A stretch of 8,367 nt of DNA, taken from contig JAQVYZ010000031.1 in assembly GCA_028708485.1 (NCBI GenBank), positions 1-8,367 on the forward strand, read 5' to 3'. The notes under the pieces were generated by a model that saw only the letters and a program-made list of their open reading frames with translations, did no database searches and was not told where the DNA came from. Of this stretch, positions 1 to 7,086 are shown piece by piece. The DNA comes from Caldisericia bacterium. GTDB taxonomy: Bacteria; Caldisericota; Caldisericia; UBA6126. The position numbers and the translations under genes were made by a program. Every line of letters starts with the position of its first letter. Positions within the stretch are counted from its first letter, which is position 1.

Positions 1-983
1 GTGTCGGATTGAAAGCAAAAGGAATTCCATCGGAGGAGATTGAGAAACGAGCTTTATCAGGGATTGATCTGGTCGGGCTGGATGGTTTTGAGACCGCTTA
101 CCCCAAAGAGCTTTCAGGCGGGATGCGTCAACGTGCGGGTTTTGCCCGTGCTCTCGTGGTGGAGCCCGAAATTCTGTTTCTGGATGAACCTTTCTCTGGA
201 CTGGATATCTTGACGGCAGAGAATTTACGTACCGATCTATTGGACTTATGGATCGAGAAAAAGATTCCCACCAAAGCAATGGTTCTGGTTACCCACAGCA
301 TTGAAGAAGCGATCTTACTTGCTGACCGGATCATCATCTTCAGCAAAAATCCCGGGAGGATCAAGGAAGAGATTGTCAATACGATCCCTCATTACCGTGA
401 CCGCGAGGATCCGGAATTTCTTAAACTTTCTGACTATATTTATTCGGTGATGATGGGCAGAAAAGTCAGTAAGACCGGAAAGCCGGCAAAAGTAGAACAA
501 AAGATGCTTGTACCGATCGTCGGTGAAGAATCTCTGAGTGGTTTTATCGAACATATTTATGAACTGGAAGAAAGAGCAGATATCTATAAAGTAGCTCAGG
601 ATCTGCAGATGGATGTAGACCGCATTCAACCTCTTATCGAAGCCGGTGAATGGATCGGATTGTTAGAGACGAAAGAGGGGGATCTCTTTACTACCCAACA
701 CGGAAAACTATTCGCCGAAGCTGATGTGTTGGAGAAGAAAGAAATCTATCGCCGACTTATCCTCGAGAAAGTACCTTTTATCCTGAAATTAATTAATATG
801 ATTAACGAACAACCATCGAAACGCATTGACTATAGTGAGCTGATGGATTTGTTAGTGGGGCAATTCTCTGAAGAGCGAGCCGAAGAGCAACTTGATGCTG
901 CGATTGATATTGGGCGATATTCTGAATTATTTGGTTACGACGAGAATAAGAAAGAATTTTTTATCGAACAACCGGAAGAATAA
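1..983 (+). CDS. ABC transporter ATP-binding protein, NitT/TauT type, with C-terminal AAA-associated domain (5' end missing)
   Basis: This is the 3' part of an ATPase that powers an ABC importer of the nitrate/sulfonate/taurine class, acting on the cytoplasmic face of the membrane. The reading frame is open from base 3 with no stop before it, so the TTG at 9 is an internal Leu codon. Of about 326 visible residues, the signature LSGGMRQR is at 37-44, Walker B ILFLDEP at 57-63, the D-loop SGLD at 65-68, and the switch His in VTHS at residue 98. Walker A and the Q-loop lie upstream of the window. From about residue 169 to the end the protein matches the AAA-associated C-terminal domain seen in a subset of these ATPases, with the typical run LTxxG...FA.AD and RYAELF-like RYSELFGYD. 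The role of that domain is not settled. The permease should be upstream. The substrate cannot be inferred; the following ChrB/P-type ATPase genes hint at inorganic ions. Family assignment is firm. Confidence 0.93.
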   Translation, partial: VGLKAKGIPSEEIEKRALSGIDLVGLDGFETAYPKELSGGMRQRAGFARALVVEPEILFLDEPFSGLDILTAENLRTDLLDLWIEKKIPTKAMVLVTHSIEEAILLADRIIIFSKNPGRIKEEIVNTIPHYRDREDPEFLKLSDYIYSVMMGRKVSKTGKPAKVEQKMLVPIVGEESLSGFIEHIYELEERADIYKVAQDLQMDVDRIQPLIEAGEWIGLLETKEGDLFTTQHGKLFAEADVLEKKEIYRRLILEKVPFILKLINMINEQPSKRIDYSELMDLLVGQFSEERAEEQLDAAIDIGRYSELFGYDENKKEFFIEQPEE

Positions 984-986
984 ACC

Positions 987-1014
987 TTGCATTCTTTGTA
1001 ACAATAGTTACAAT
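987..1014 (+). promoter_or_regulatory. Putative sigma-A-type promoter of the ChrB-ATPase operon
   Basis: A TTGCAT box at 987-992 and a TACAAT box at 1009-1014 are separated by 16 bp, starting four bases after the ABC gene stop. Transcription would start near 1021, leaving a leader of about 40 bases before the ChrB-like gene. The first palindrome (996-1013) fills the spacer and covers most of the -10 box, so a protein bound there would block polymerase. The boxes are inferred by eye; 16 bp is slightly short of the optimum. Confidence 0.45.
996..1013. promoter_or_regulatory. Perfect 18-bp palindrome, operator candidate O1
   Basis: TTGTAAC and GTTACAA form perfect 7-bp arms around AATA. The geometry TGTAA-N6-TTACA is that of CRP/FNR-family sites, and the outer TTGT...ACAA with an 18-bp length also resembles Rex sites, though the inner bases differ. 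The arms overlap the putative promoter. An alternative reading is a weak terminator of the ABC gene, since TTGCTTTT follows, but the stem holds only two GC pairs. Confidence 0.55.
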
Positions 1015-1030
1015 TGCTTTTAAAACATGT

Positions 1031-1048
1031 TTGTAACAGGTGTTAAAA
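1031..1048. promoter_or_regulatory. Imperfect 18-bp palindrome, operator candidate O2
   Basis: TTGTAACAGGTGTTAAAA repeats the TTGTAAC half-site of the upstream palindrome. It pairs it with GTTAAAA, one base away from the ideal GTTACAA, and has the same total length and arm geometry. Its centre is 35 bp from that of the first site, a little over three helical turns, so two dimers could sit on roughly the same face. It lies between the inferred transcription start and the ChrB-like start codon. Confidence 0.42.
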
Positions 1049-1063
1049 AGATGAGAAAGCAAG

Positions 1064-1627
1064 ATGGATTGGATATTGATAGTCTATAAGATACCCTCTG
1101 AACCTTCCCGTTATAGGGTATCATTATGGCGAAAATTAAAAGAATTGGGAGCGGTTTACCTCCAGCAAGCTGTCTGTTTGCTTCCTGCAACGGATTTAAT
1201 CCAGCCCATCATCCAACAGCTTCAGGCAGATATCACAGAAATGAACGGTATCTCTTATATCTTTCAGACAAAACTCCCTGATTCTACTTCTGAAAAGGAT
1301 ATTGTTTCCAAGTTTAACGAAGAGAGAGATACCGAATATCAAGAACTTATTGAGCATATACAACATTTTTATGAAGACGTGGAGCTCGAAATTCAGCAGA
1401 AGCATTTCACCTTTGGCGAGTTAGAAGAGCATGAAGGTGAATATGACCGTATTCAGCGTTGGCTAAGTAAGATTCAGGCAAGAGATTACTTTCAAGCTAA
1501 TCTTTCTGGAAAAGCCCAAAAATGGTTTGAGAAATGCGAACCGATTTTAAATACATTTTCAGAACATATTCTTGCCCATAATGAAGCGATCGATAATAAA
1601 CACCAGGAAAACCAGGAGAATCATTGA
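1064..1627 (+). CDS. Stand-alone ChrB N-terminal-domain protein
   Basis: This 187-residue soluble protein matches the N-terminal domain of ChrB, the chromate-resistance regulatory protein. The opening WILIVYKIPSEPSRYRVSLW (residues 3-22), then RKLKELGAVYLQQAVCLLP, is the family hallmark. Full ChrB is usually about 300 residues with a second, C-terminal chromate-resistance domain, which is absent here; residues 85-187 are charged and largely helical. In characterised chr operons ChrB senses chromate and regulates its own operon, so a regulatory role over the operators at 996-1048 is an inference. No signal peptide or membrane segment is seen. The ATG at 1064 has only a weak purine-rich site (GAGAAAG) upstream. 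Its stop TGA (1625-1627) overlaps the ATPase ATG by one base, so the two are co-translated. No ChrA transporter is in the window. Confidence 0.82.
   Translation: MDWILIVYKIPSEPSRYRVSLWRKLKELGAVYLQQAVCLLPATDLIQPIIQQLQADITEMNGISYIFQTKLPDSTSEKDIVSKFNEERDTEYQELIEHIQHFYEDVELEIQQKHFTFGELEEHEGEYDRIQRWLSKIQARDYFQANLSGKAQKWFEKCEPILNTFSEHILAHNEAIDNKHQENQENH
1614..1618 (+). promoter_or_regulatory. Ribosome binding site that sets the ATPase start
   Basis: AGGAG lies 8 bases before ATG 1627 and only 5 before the in-frame TTG 1624. The spacing and codon type favour ATG 1627 as the ATPase start. It sits inside the last codons of the ChrB-like gene. Confidence 0.7.
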
Positions 1628-4077
1628 TGGATAATTACCCAACCGGATTAACTTCCACTGAAGCCAATCAGAAACTCAAGGAATTAGGTTTTAACGAACT
1701 CACTCCACCAACAAAGCATACCTTATTGCAGCAAATCCTTGAGGTTTTCATGGAGCCGATGTTTATCCTCCTCTTGGTTTCAGCTGCGTTGTATTTCATT
1801 TTGGGTGAAAAAAAAGAAGCTTTCATCATGATGATTTTTGTCGCTTTTGTGGCATTTATAGAGATTATTCAGGAATGGCGCACAGAAAAAGCGTTAAAAG
1901 CCTTAAAACAATTAACGGTGGACTGGGTTACTGTCATCCGCGACGGAGAGAAGAAAACTGTATTAGCCAAAGAATTGGTGCCCGGTGATATATGCCTGAT
2001 TTGTGAAGGAATGCGTATTCCGGCAGACGGCACGTTGAAACAAACTTCCGGACTGTTGATTGACGAATCCATTCTGACCGGGGAATCAGTTCCAGTGCAT
2101 CGTTTTGATTGTGATATTGTCAGTGCCGGGACCGCGATTTTAGCAGGTCAGGCTTGGTTGGAAATCATTTATACCGGATTAAATACTGCTTTTGGAAAAA
2201 TTGCCAATCAGATCAATAAAATGCCATCTCAACTTTCTCCGTTGCAAAAGAAGACAAAGAAGCTGATCACTATCTTTGCGGTTCTGGCTATCATCCTTTG
2301 TTTATTAGTCATTCTATTGCAATTTTTTTACACCAGAAACTGGATCAATAGCTTATTAGCCGGGATAACGTTGGCTATGGGTATCATACCGGAAGAGTTT
2401 CCCGTAGTACTGGCGATTTACCTTTCATTAGGCGCATTTCGTATGTCAAGAAGACAAGCCTTGATTAAAAAGATGCCGGCAGTAGAAACACTGGGGTCGA
2501 TCACCGTTTTATGCGTTGATAAAACCGGCACCTTAACAGAGAACAGAATGCACATCGAAGAAGTGAGTGAGCTTCATCCTAGTATTCATCATAGCCTTTC
2601 TATCCAAGAAATTGCCTTGTTAGCTTCTTCCGCTGAGATTGTAGATCCAATGGAGAAATCCATACAGGATAATGTGGAAGTAACAAGGTCTTCTTTAATT
2701 GAAAAACAAAAATTGATCCATCTTAAAGAGATTCCCTTTACCTCTCATTCCAGACGAGTAGCCAATGTTTTTAAACTAGGCAATAAAACATTAATTGCAT
2801 CAAAGGGATCCATGGAGAGCATCCTCAATCTTTGTAAACTGAATATTGAAGAACATGATATGATATGTGAGCAATCGAATCAGCTGGCGGAAAAAGGACT
2901 CCGCATCATTGCCGTTGCAGATTGTCTTACCGACCAATGCAATGAGCCTTTAGAGTCAAACCCATTTGTTTTTCGAGGTTGGATTGCTTTTCAAGATCCA
3001 CCAAGAGAAGGCATCCGGGAAGCGATTCAATCCTGTCATAAAGCAGGAGTACGAGTGATCATGATGACCGGAGATTATAGTGTGACAGCGAATGCCATCG
3101 GAAAGCAAATCGGATTGGCAGAAAATCCTGTTTTATTATCAGGTCAGGAGCTTCAACAGCTGTCAGAGGAAGAACTGGTCAAGAAAACCCCCAATGTAGA
3201 TATCGTTTACCGGGTTTTTCCCGAACAAAAAAGCAGAATCATTCAATCGCTTCAATCCGCTGGTGAGATTGTAGGCATGACCGGGGATGGCGTGAACGAT
3301 GCTCCGGCTTTAAAGTTGGCAGATATCGGCATTGCTATGGGTTTACGCGGGACAGAGGTGGCTAAAGAATCTGCAGATATGGTTTTATTGGATGACAACT
3401 TTGTCTCTATTGTCAAAGCCATAAAAGACGGAAGACGTATTTATAACAATATACAGAAAGCGATCAGCTATGTGATGATGATTCATATTCCGATTGCCGG
3501 TCTGGCATTGTTGTCCCCCATCTTTAACCTTCCTCAGATTTTGCTCCCGATCCATATTGTATTGATGGAGCTGATTATTGACCCAACCAGCTCTATTGTT
3601 TACGAATCAGAAGAAGCAGAACCAAGATTAATGGAACTTCCCCCTCGTCATCCTAAAGAAGCCTTGTTAAACCGTTCATTCACTATTCAGATCATTTTAC
3701 AGGGATTGATCTTATTGTTTGCAGTCTTTCTCCCGTTCCACTATTTAGTTGATACTGGATTTTCAGTCGAAAAAGCCAGAAGCATCGCTCTTGTCATTTT
3801 ATTTATTGGCAACGCAATGCTAGTAATGGTAAATCGATCCAGCCTTCCGTTCTATGCCCGCAAAAATGGAAATCAAAAAAACTTTGTTGCTTCCATTATG
3901 TATATTGCTACTTTTCTGCTCGTATTAGCCATAACCTATATTCCTTTCATGAATGATATCGTGAAAACAAACCAAGTTCCATTCTTCTACTTCATATTGG
4001 CGATTGTTTTTGGGTTCCTTTCTACCGGTTGGTGGGAATGCATTAAATCAATTCAGTACAAAAAAGTTTTGAAATAA
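1627..4077 (+). CDS. P-type cation-translocating ATPase, P2-like with PEEFP motif
   Basis: This 816-residue membrane pump has the full P-type layout: an N-terminal cation-ATPase segment (YPTGLTSTEANQKL), ten predicted helices, TGES at 151-154 (actuator), PEEFP at 255-259 in M4, the phosphorylated Asp298 in DKTGTLT, the nucleotide-site KGS at 393-395, DPPR at 457-460, TGD at 481-483, and TGDGVND at 552-558. No HMA metal domain or CPC motif is present, so it is not a P1B copper/zinc/cadmium pump. M4 has PEEFP instead of the PEGLP of Ca2+ pumps. M5 carries His620 in MIHIPIAG, and M6 carries Glu648 and Asp652 in MELIIDPTSS. This set marks a bacterial subgroup usually annotated only as cation-translocating ATPase, of uncertain substrate. 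It is coupled to the ChrB-like gene. Length and motifs are intact, so it should be active; the ion transported is unknown. Confidence 0.92.
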   Translation: MDNYPTGLTSTEANQKLKELGFNELTPPTKHTLLQQILEVFMEPMFILLLVSAALYFILGEKKEAFIMMIFVAFVAFIEIIQEWRTEKALKALKQLTVDWVTVIRDGEKKTVLAKELVPGDICLICEGMRIPADGTLKQTSGLLIDESILTGESVPVHRFDCDIVSAGTAILAGQAWLEIIYTGLNTAFGKIANQINKMPSQLSPLQKKTKKLITIFAVLAIILCLLVILLQFFYTRNWINSLLAGITLAMGIIPEEFPVVLAIYLSLGAFRMSRRQALIKKMPAVETLGSITVLCVDKTGTLTENRMHIEEVSELHPSIHHSLSIQEIALLASSAEIVDPMEKSIQDNVEVTRSSLIEKQKLIHLKEIPFTSHSRRVANVFKLGNKTLIASKGSMESILNLCKLNIEEHDMICEQSNQLAEKGLRIIAVADCLTDQCNEPLESNPFVFRGWIAFQDPPREGIREAIQSCHKAGVRVIMMTGDYSVTANAIGKQIGLAENPVLLSGQELQQLSEEELVKKTPNVDIVYRVFPEQKSRIIQSLQSAGEIVGMTGDGVNDAPALKLADIGIAMGLRGTEVAKESADMVLLDDNFVSIVKAIKDGRRIYNNIQKAISYVMMIHIPIAGLALLSPIFNLPQILLPIHIVLMELIIDPTSSIVYESEEAEPRLMELPPRHPKEALLNRSFTIQIILQGLILLFAVFLPFHYLVDTGFSVEKARSIALVILFIGNAMLVMVNRSSLPFYARKNGNQKNFVASIMYIATFLLVLAITYIPFMNDIVKTNQVPFFYFILAIVFGFLSTGWWECIKSIQYKKVLK

Positions 4078-4095
4078 GCAATTCTTGTTTATAGT
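4069..4095 (+). promoter_or_regulatory. Weak promoter candidate before the envelope cluster
   Basis: TTGAAA (4069-4074) and TATAGT (4090-4095) are 15 bp apart, overlapping the end of the ATPase gene. Transcription would begin at about 4102, the next gene's ATG, giving a leaderless or nearly leaderless message. The short spacer makes this weak; read-through from the ATPase is an equally good explanation. Confidence 0.2.
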
Positions 4096-4101
4096 GTTAA
4101 T

Positions 4102-4881
4102 ATGATTGATTGGTTTCTCGTAAAATTTGTTGTTATGTATTTTTTGGTTTTGTTCTTTCTGTTTTTGCTTTTTTATTGGTTCCGAAATCTATTTCCATTA
4201 TTGATCCAGTCTTTGGATCAGTTTGTGCGTTATGTGCTTATTTATTCATTATTATTACTATATCTCTTCTTTCATATCAAACGAATGAATTTCAATCCCT
4301 CTACAGAAACAGGCCTGTTGATTGTTTTGTTTGCTACTGTTCTCCTCATTTTGTATATGAACCTAAAGTACATTTATCGTTTCAATAATCTGTATACCCT
4401 TTTTTCTTTCAAGAAATTGAAAGCAATCGATTTAATGAAGCTGGAAGAAGATATTTATGCTTATCTGAAAACGAATACAATTCAATTAAAAAGAAGCGAA
4501 GCAAATCGATGCTTTGATGAACAATACTATCACTATACCTCACAGGATAAGACTTTTTTGTATCTTTGCATTAACCATAAAAATCAAAACAACCAAAAAT
4601 TAATTATGGAGTTCAATATTTTTCCCGAATGGACTGTTCAAGATGTCGATAGAATGATGAAAGAATTAATCAACAAGCATCCATATTATATCAATTTGAT
4701 TTCTTATGCAAGTTCTTGGTTTTTTGGAGGTGTTGCTCTTTCCATGTGGATGATTTCTATCCGGAATACTTTTCAAGCCCAAACTTCAGAACTTGATTAT
4801 ATATTTATTCTATATATTTTAGTGATCATTGTTGTGTCGCTCATAAAAGATATGAAAGCAAGAGAAAAAGGGAAAAGATGA
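4102..4881 (+). CDS. Unrecognised five-helix membrane protein
   Basis: I do not recognise a family in this 259-residue protein. It has hydrophobic segments at about 5-27, 41-60 and 70-92, then a polar cytoplasm-like region of about 100 residues (93-196, rich in Lys, Asn, Tyr), then segments at about 197-221 and 231-250 and a basic tail KAREKGKR. The middle domain has a short mixed hydrophobic pattern (TFLYLCINHK, LIMEFNIFPEW) that could be beta strands. No catalytic motif stands out. The ATG at 4102 has no Shine-Dalgarno sequence; it lies 24 bases after the ATPase stop. The gene is more AT-rich than its left neighbours. Its TGA overlaps the ATG of the DUF2207 gene by 4 bases, so the two proteins are probably made together and may act as a pair. 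Confidence 0.75.
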   Translation: MIDWFLVKFVVMYFLVLFFLFLLFYWFRNLFPLLIQSLDQFVRYVLIYSLLLLYLFFHIKRMNFNPSTETGLLIVLFATVLLILYMNLKYIYRFNNLYTLFSFKKLKAIDLMKLEEDIYAYLKTNTIQLKRSEANRCFDEQYYHYTSQDKTFLYLCINHKNQNNQKLIMEFNIFPEWTVQDVDRMMKELINKHPYYINLISYASSWFFGGVALSMWMISIRNTFQAQTSELDYIFILYILVIIVVSLIKDMKAREKGKR

Positions 4882-6812
4882 AGAGATATACATATTTTTC
4901 CGGCATACTCACTTTAATTATCTTGCTTTTTCTTTGTATTTTACCCATTTCAACTCTAGGAAAAACCTATTCAATCAATAATGTCATTATTGATTGCACC
5001 GTTCTTCAGGATTCCCGCATTAACTGGAAGGAGAACCGTACTTTTGATTTTCAGGGAGCCTATTCATTCGGTTATTATGATCTTCCCAAAACCGGCTATG
5101 AATGGGTGAAGGAGATTGTAGTAGGTGAGAACGACTCTACCTACACCTTCGATGAATCAAAAAGTACTGGTTCTTTTTGGTTGGAGAATCTGTCAGATGC
5201 GCATAGGGTACATTATTATTACACGGCTGAGAATGAACAACGCACATTTCAATATAGCTATATTATCGAAGGCGCAATCGATGTCTATGAGGATTATGGT
5301 CAATTATACTGGAAGATGCAAGGAACCGGGTGGGGCACTTCGGTCGAGAACTTCATAGCAACCATTCATTTTGAAAAGCCAATCCCTCAGGAAGAGTATA
5401 TGGTCTGGGCACATGGTCCCCTGAACGGGTTGGTTTCCAAAATAGATGATTCAACGATATTACTGGAAGTAATCGATGTACCGGCTTATACCTTTGTAGA
5501 GATAAGGCTCCTGGTGCCGGCAGCGTATTTCCATGTGACTGACAAATTGACTGGCACCATCAAAGAGAAAGCCCTGGAGGAAGAGGCGGTATGGGTAAAA
5601 GAAGCCAACGATTTCCGTGATCAGGAAGAGGTACTTGTTGAAAATCCTGAACTGACTAAAGAAGAACAGGAAAAACAGGCAAGAGAAGAACAAGTTCGTG
5701 CTCTTGCGAAGCAGCGTAAAAACCTTATTTGGAGGTGGTTTTGGGACCTCTTTTTTTATGGAATCGCTCTATTCCTAATCCTATACGCTGCCATTAATTA
5801 TTTTAAATTTGGAAAAGAACATGAGAATCATAAAAACTATGACTATATCCGCGAACCACCCGATGACCTCCCTCCTGCTGAAGCTGGTTATATTTTGCAG
5901 TTTAACCGGTTCCATCCAAACACGATACAAGCCATCTTTCTCGACCTAATCCGAAGAAAGTACATTCGGCAGGAAGAAGGGGATGGCATTGAGTTTCCTA
6001 AGAATGACCTTGTCCTGATTCAAGAAGAGGAAAATGGGTTCGGTCCTTTGGAAGAATATGAGAAGACACTGCTTTTTGAGTTTTTGTTCCGAAATGAAAA
6101 AAATGAAAACCAACCAAAAACTTCTCTGAAGAATCTCAAAAAAGCGATACGAACCCTTCCTAATACTTTCTATACTACATCTGAAAAGATAAAACGAGAA
6201 TTAACTACGGTGGTGAAAGAAAAAGGATACGTGGACAAAAAGAGCCAGGAACTTTCTGAAACCTTTACAATAGGCTGTAGCGTATTTCTGGGGATCTTTA
6301 TTCTCATCGGTCCCTTTTTAAACAAACGCTATCTGTTTATCATTCCAGTGTTAGCCATCTGTGTTTTAATCGGACATTTCGGTTTCCCCCGCCGGACAAA
6401 AAAGGGTAAAGAATATTTTGATAAATGCATCGCACTCAAACGTTTTCTCCATGATTTTACCCAGCTAAACAATCTGGAAACCGACTCAATCATCATCTGG
6501 GAAAAATACCTGGTCTACAGTGTTATACTGGGAATCTCCCACAAAGTAATCAAGATGTTAAAGATTAAAATAGAGAGTATGAATACCAGTCAATCAAACC
6601 TTTTATGGACAACCCAGACAAGATCGTTCACCCAACTCACTGCTGCCAGTCTTGCATTAAACGCCTCTGTCAGGAATATTCCCAAACCCTATACAGCTAC
6701 CAGATCTTCTTATCAATTTACCTCTCATCATTCCTCATACAGTGGCGGTGGGGGTGGATTTTCAGGTGGTGGCGGCAGTGGAGGCGGAGGTTCCGGTGGA
6801 GGGATGGGGTAG
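4878..6812 (+). CDS. DUF2207 family membrane protein with Gly-rich C-terminus
   Basis: This 644-residue protein fits the DUF2207 family of predicted membrane proteins with no settled function. Residues 1-28 look like a signal peptide ending near ISTLG; the Cys in LLFLC is not a good lipobox. Residues 30-235 form the extracytoplasmic DUF2207 domain (YSINNVIIDCTVLQDSRINW, then YDLPKTGYEW and many beta-strand patterns). A charged, coiled-coil-like linker (236-281, rich in EEQ/KEE) leads to a helix at 283-309. The family-typical PPDDLPPAEAGYIL and ATP-independent helical cytoplasmic part follow, then two helices at 463-502. The tail from residue 622 is nearly all Gly and Ser and ends in GGGMG, as in many DUF2207 and TPM-domain proteins. 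The start ATG is set by the ATGA overlap with the previous gene and a GGGA-type ribosome site. Probable role in the cell envelope, by family only. Confidence 0.88.
   Translation: MKRYTYFSGILTLIILLFLCILPISTLGKTYSINNVIIDCTVLQDSRINWKENRTFDFQGAYSFGYYDLPKTGYEWVKEIVVGENDSTYTFDESKSTGSFWLENLSDAHRVHYYYTAENEQRTFQYSYIIEGAIDVYEDYGQLYWKMQGTGWGTSVENFIATIHFEKPIPQEEYMVWAHGPLNGLVSKIDDSTILLEVIDVPAYTFVEIRLLVPAAYFHVTDKLTGTIKEKALEEEAVWVKEANDFRDQEEVLVENPELTKEEQEKQAREEQVRALAKQRKNLIWRWFWDLFFYGIALFLILYAAINYFKFGKEHENHKNYDYIREPPDDLPPAEAGYILQFNRFHPNTIQAIFLDLIRRKYIRQEEGDGIEFPKNDLVLIQEEENGFGPLEEYEKTLLFEFLFRNEKNENQPKTSLKNLKKAIRTLPNTFYTTSEKIKRELTTVVKEKGYVDKKSQELSETFTIGCSVFLGIFILIGPFLNKRYLFIIPVLAICVLIGHFGFPRRTKKGKEYFDKCIALKRFLHDFTQLNNLETDSIIIWEKYLVYSVILGISHKVIKMLKIKIESMNTSQSNLLWTTQTRSFTQLTAASLALNASVRNIPKPYTATRSSYQFTSHHSSYSGGGGGFSGGGGSGGGGSGGGMG
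6738..6809 (+). repeat. Gly-codon-rich low-complexity tract
   Basis: The last 24 codons of the DUF2207 gene are almost only GGN with a few Ser and Phe codons, giving a GC-rich stretch in an AT-rich neighbourhood. It encodes the flexible Gly-rich tail and is in frame, so it is a protein feature and not an inserted repeat. Confidence 0.75.
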
Positions 6813-6813
6813 G

Positions 6814-6819
6814 TATAAT
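6814..6819 (+). promoter_or_regulatory. Perfect TATAAT box before the small membrane protein
   Basis: TATAAT follows the DUF2207 stop by one base. At 17 bp upstream the -35 position is TTCCGG (6791-6796), a poor match, and no extended TGn is present. It may give low internal transcription of the two downstream genes, or be chance in the AT-rich spacer. Confidence 0.25.
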
Positions 6820-6849
6820 TAGAAAAATAAAGCAACAAGGAGACGAGAT

Positions 6850-7086
6850 ATGCCTGATGAATTGATTCCGACTTTATTCATTATTGGGCTTTTGGTACAC
6901 TTCTTAGTGTGTGCAGGATTAAGCGCGTATATTGCAGACGAAAAAGGGTGCAAAGGGATCAATTGGTTTTTTATCGGCTTGTTTTCCGGAATTCATGGCT
7001 TGATAGCAGCAGCAGGATTACCGGATAAATTTTTTGATCATTTTTGTGAAGAGGATGAAATAATTGAGAATGAAGAAACAAATTAA
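6850..7086 (+). CDS. Small two-helix membrane protein
   Basis: This 78-residue protein has an N-terminal hydrophobic helix (about 5-28, LIPTLFIIGLLVHFLVCAGL), the linker SAYIADEKGCKGINW, and a second helix (about 39-57, FFIGLFSGIHGLIAAAGLP), then an acidic tail EEDEIIENEE. The pattern of a charged loop with KG-x-x-x-W followed by F-IGL-G is common in small bacterial membrane proteins of unknown function, where the loop reads like E-K-G-R-S-G-x-x-W. A strong AAGGAG (6837-6842) 7 bases before ATG supports the start. The stop overlaps the next gene's beginning, so it is translated in the same operon. It could be an accessory subunit of the neighbouring DUF2207 or SecD-like protein, but nothing in the sequence proves this. 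Confidence 0.8.
   Translation: MPDELIPTLFIIGLLVHFLVCAGLSAYIADEKGCKGINWFFIGLFSGIHGLIAAAGLPDKFFDHFCEEDEIIENEETN

Noticed and set aside
9..11. TTG as start of the ABC ATPase
   Set aside because: The frame is open to the left edge, and the residues before it (Val-Gly) fit the family sequence. The gene is cut by the window, not started here.
128..629. Minus-strand ORFs opposite the ABC ATPase gene
   Set aside because: They are antisense to well-conserved ATPase motifs and have no recognisable domains or ribosome sites.
1064..1627. Calling this gene chrB outright
   Set aside because: Only the N-terminal domain is present, there is no chrA, and a chromate role is not shown, so no gene symbol was given.
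4110..4388. Plus-strand ORF of 92 codons overlapping the start of the five-helix membrane protein gene
   Set aside because: It lies fully inside the longer gene in another frame, and its Cys/Phe-rich content is what T-rich coding for membrane helices gives in a shifted frame. No ribosome site or coupling supports it.
6605..6865. ORF of 86 codons across the end of the DUF2207 gene
   Set aside because: Its Trp/Arg-rich C-terminus is simply the Gly-codon tract read in another frame, and the DUF2207 frame is clearly the real one.
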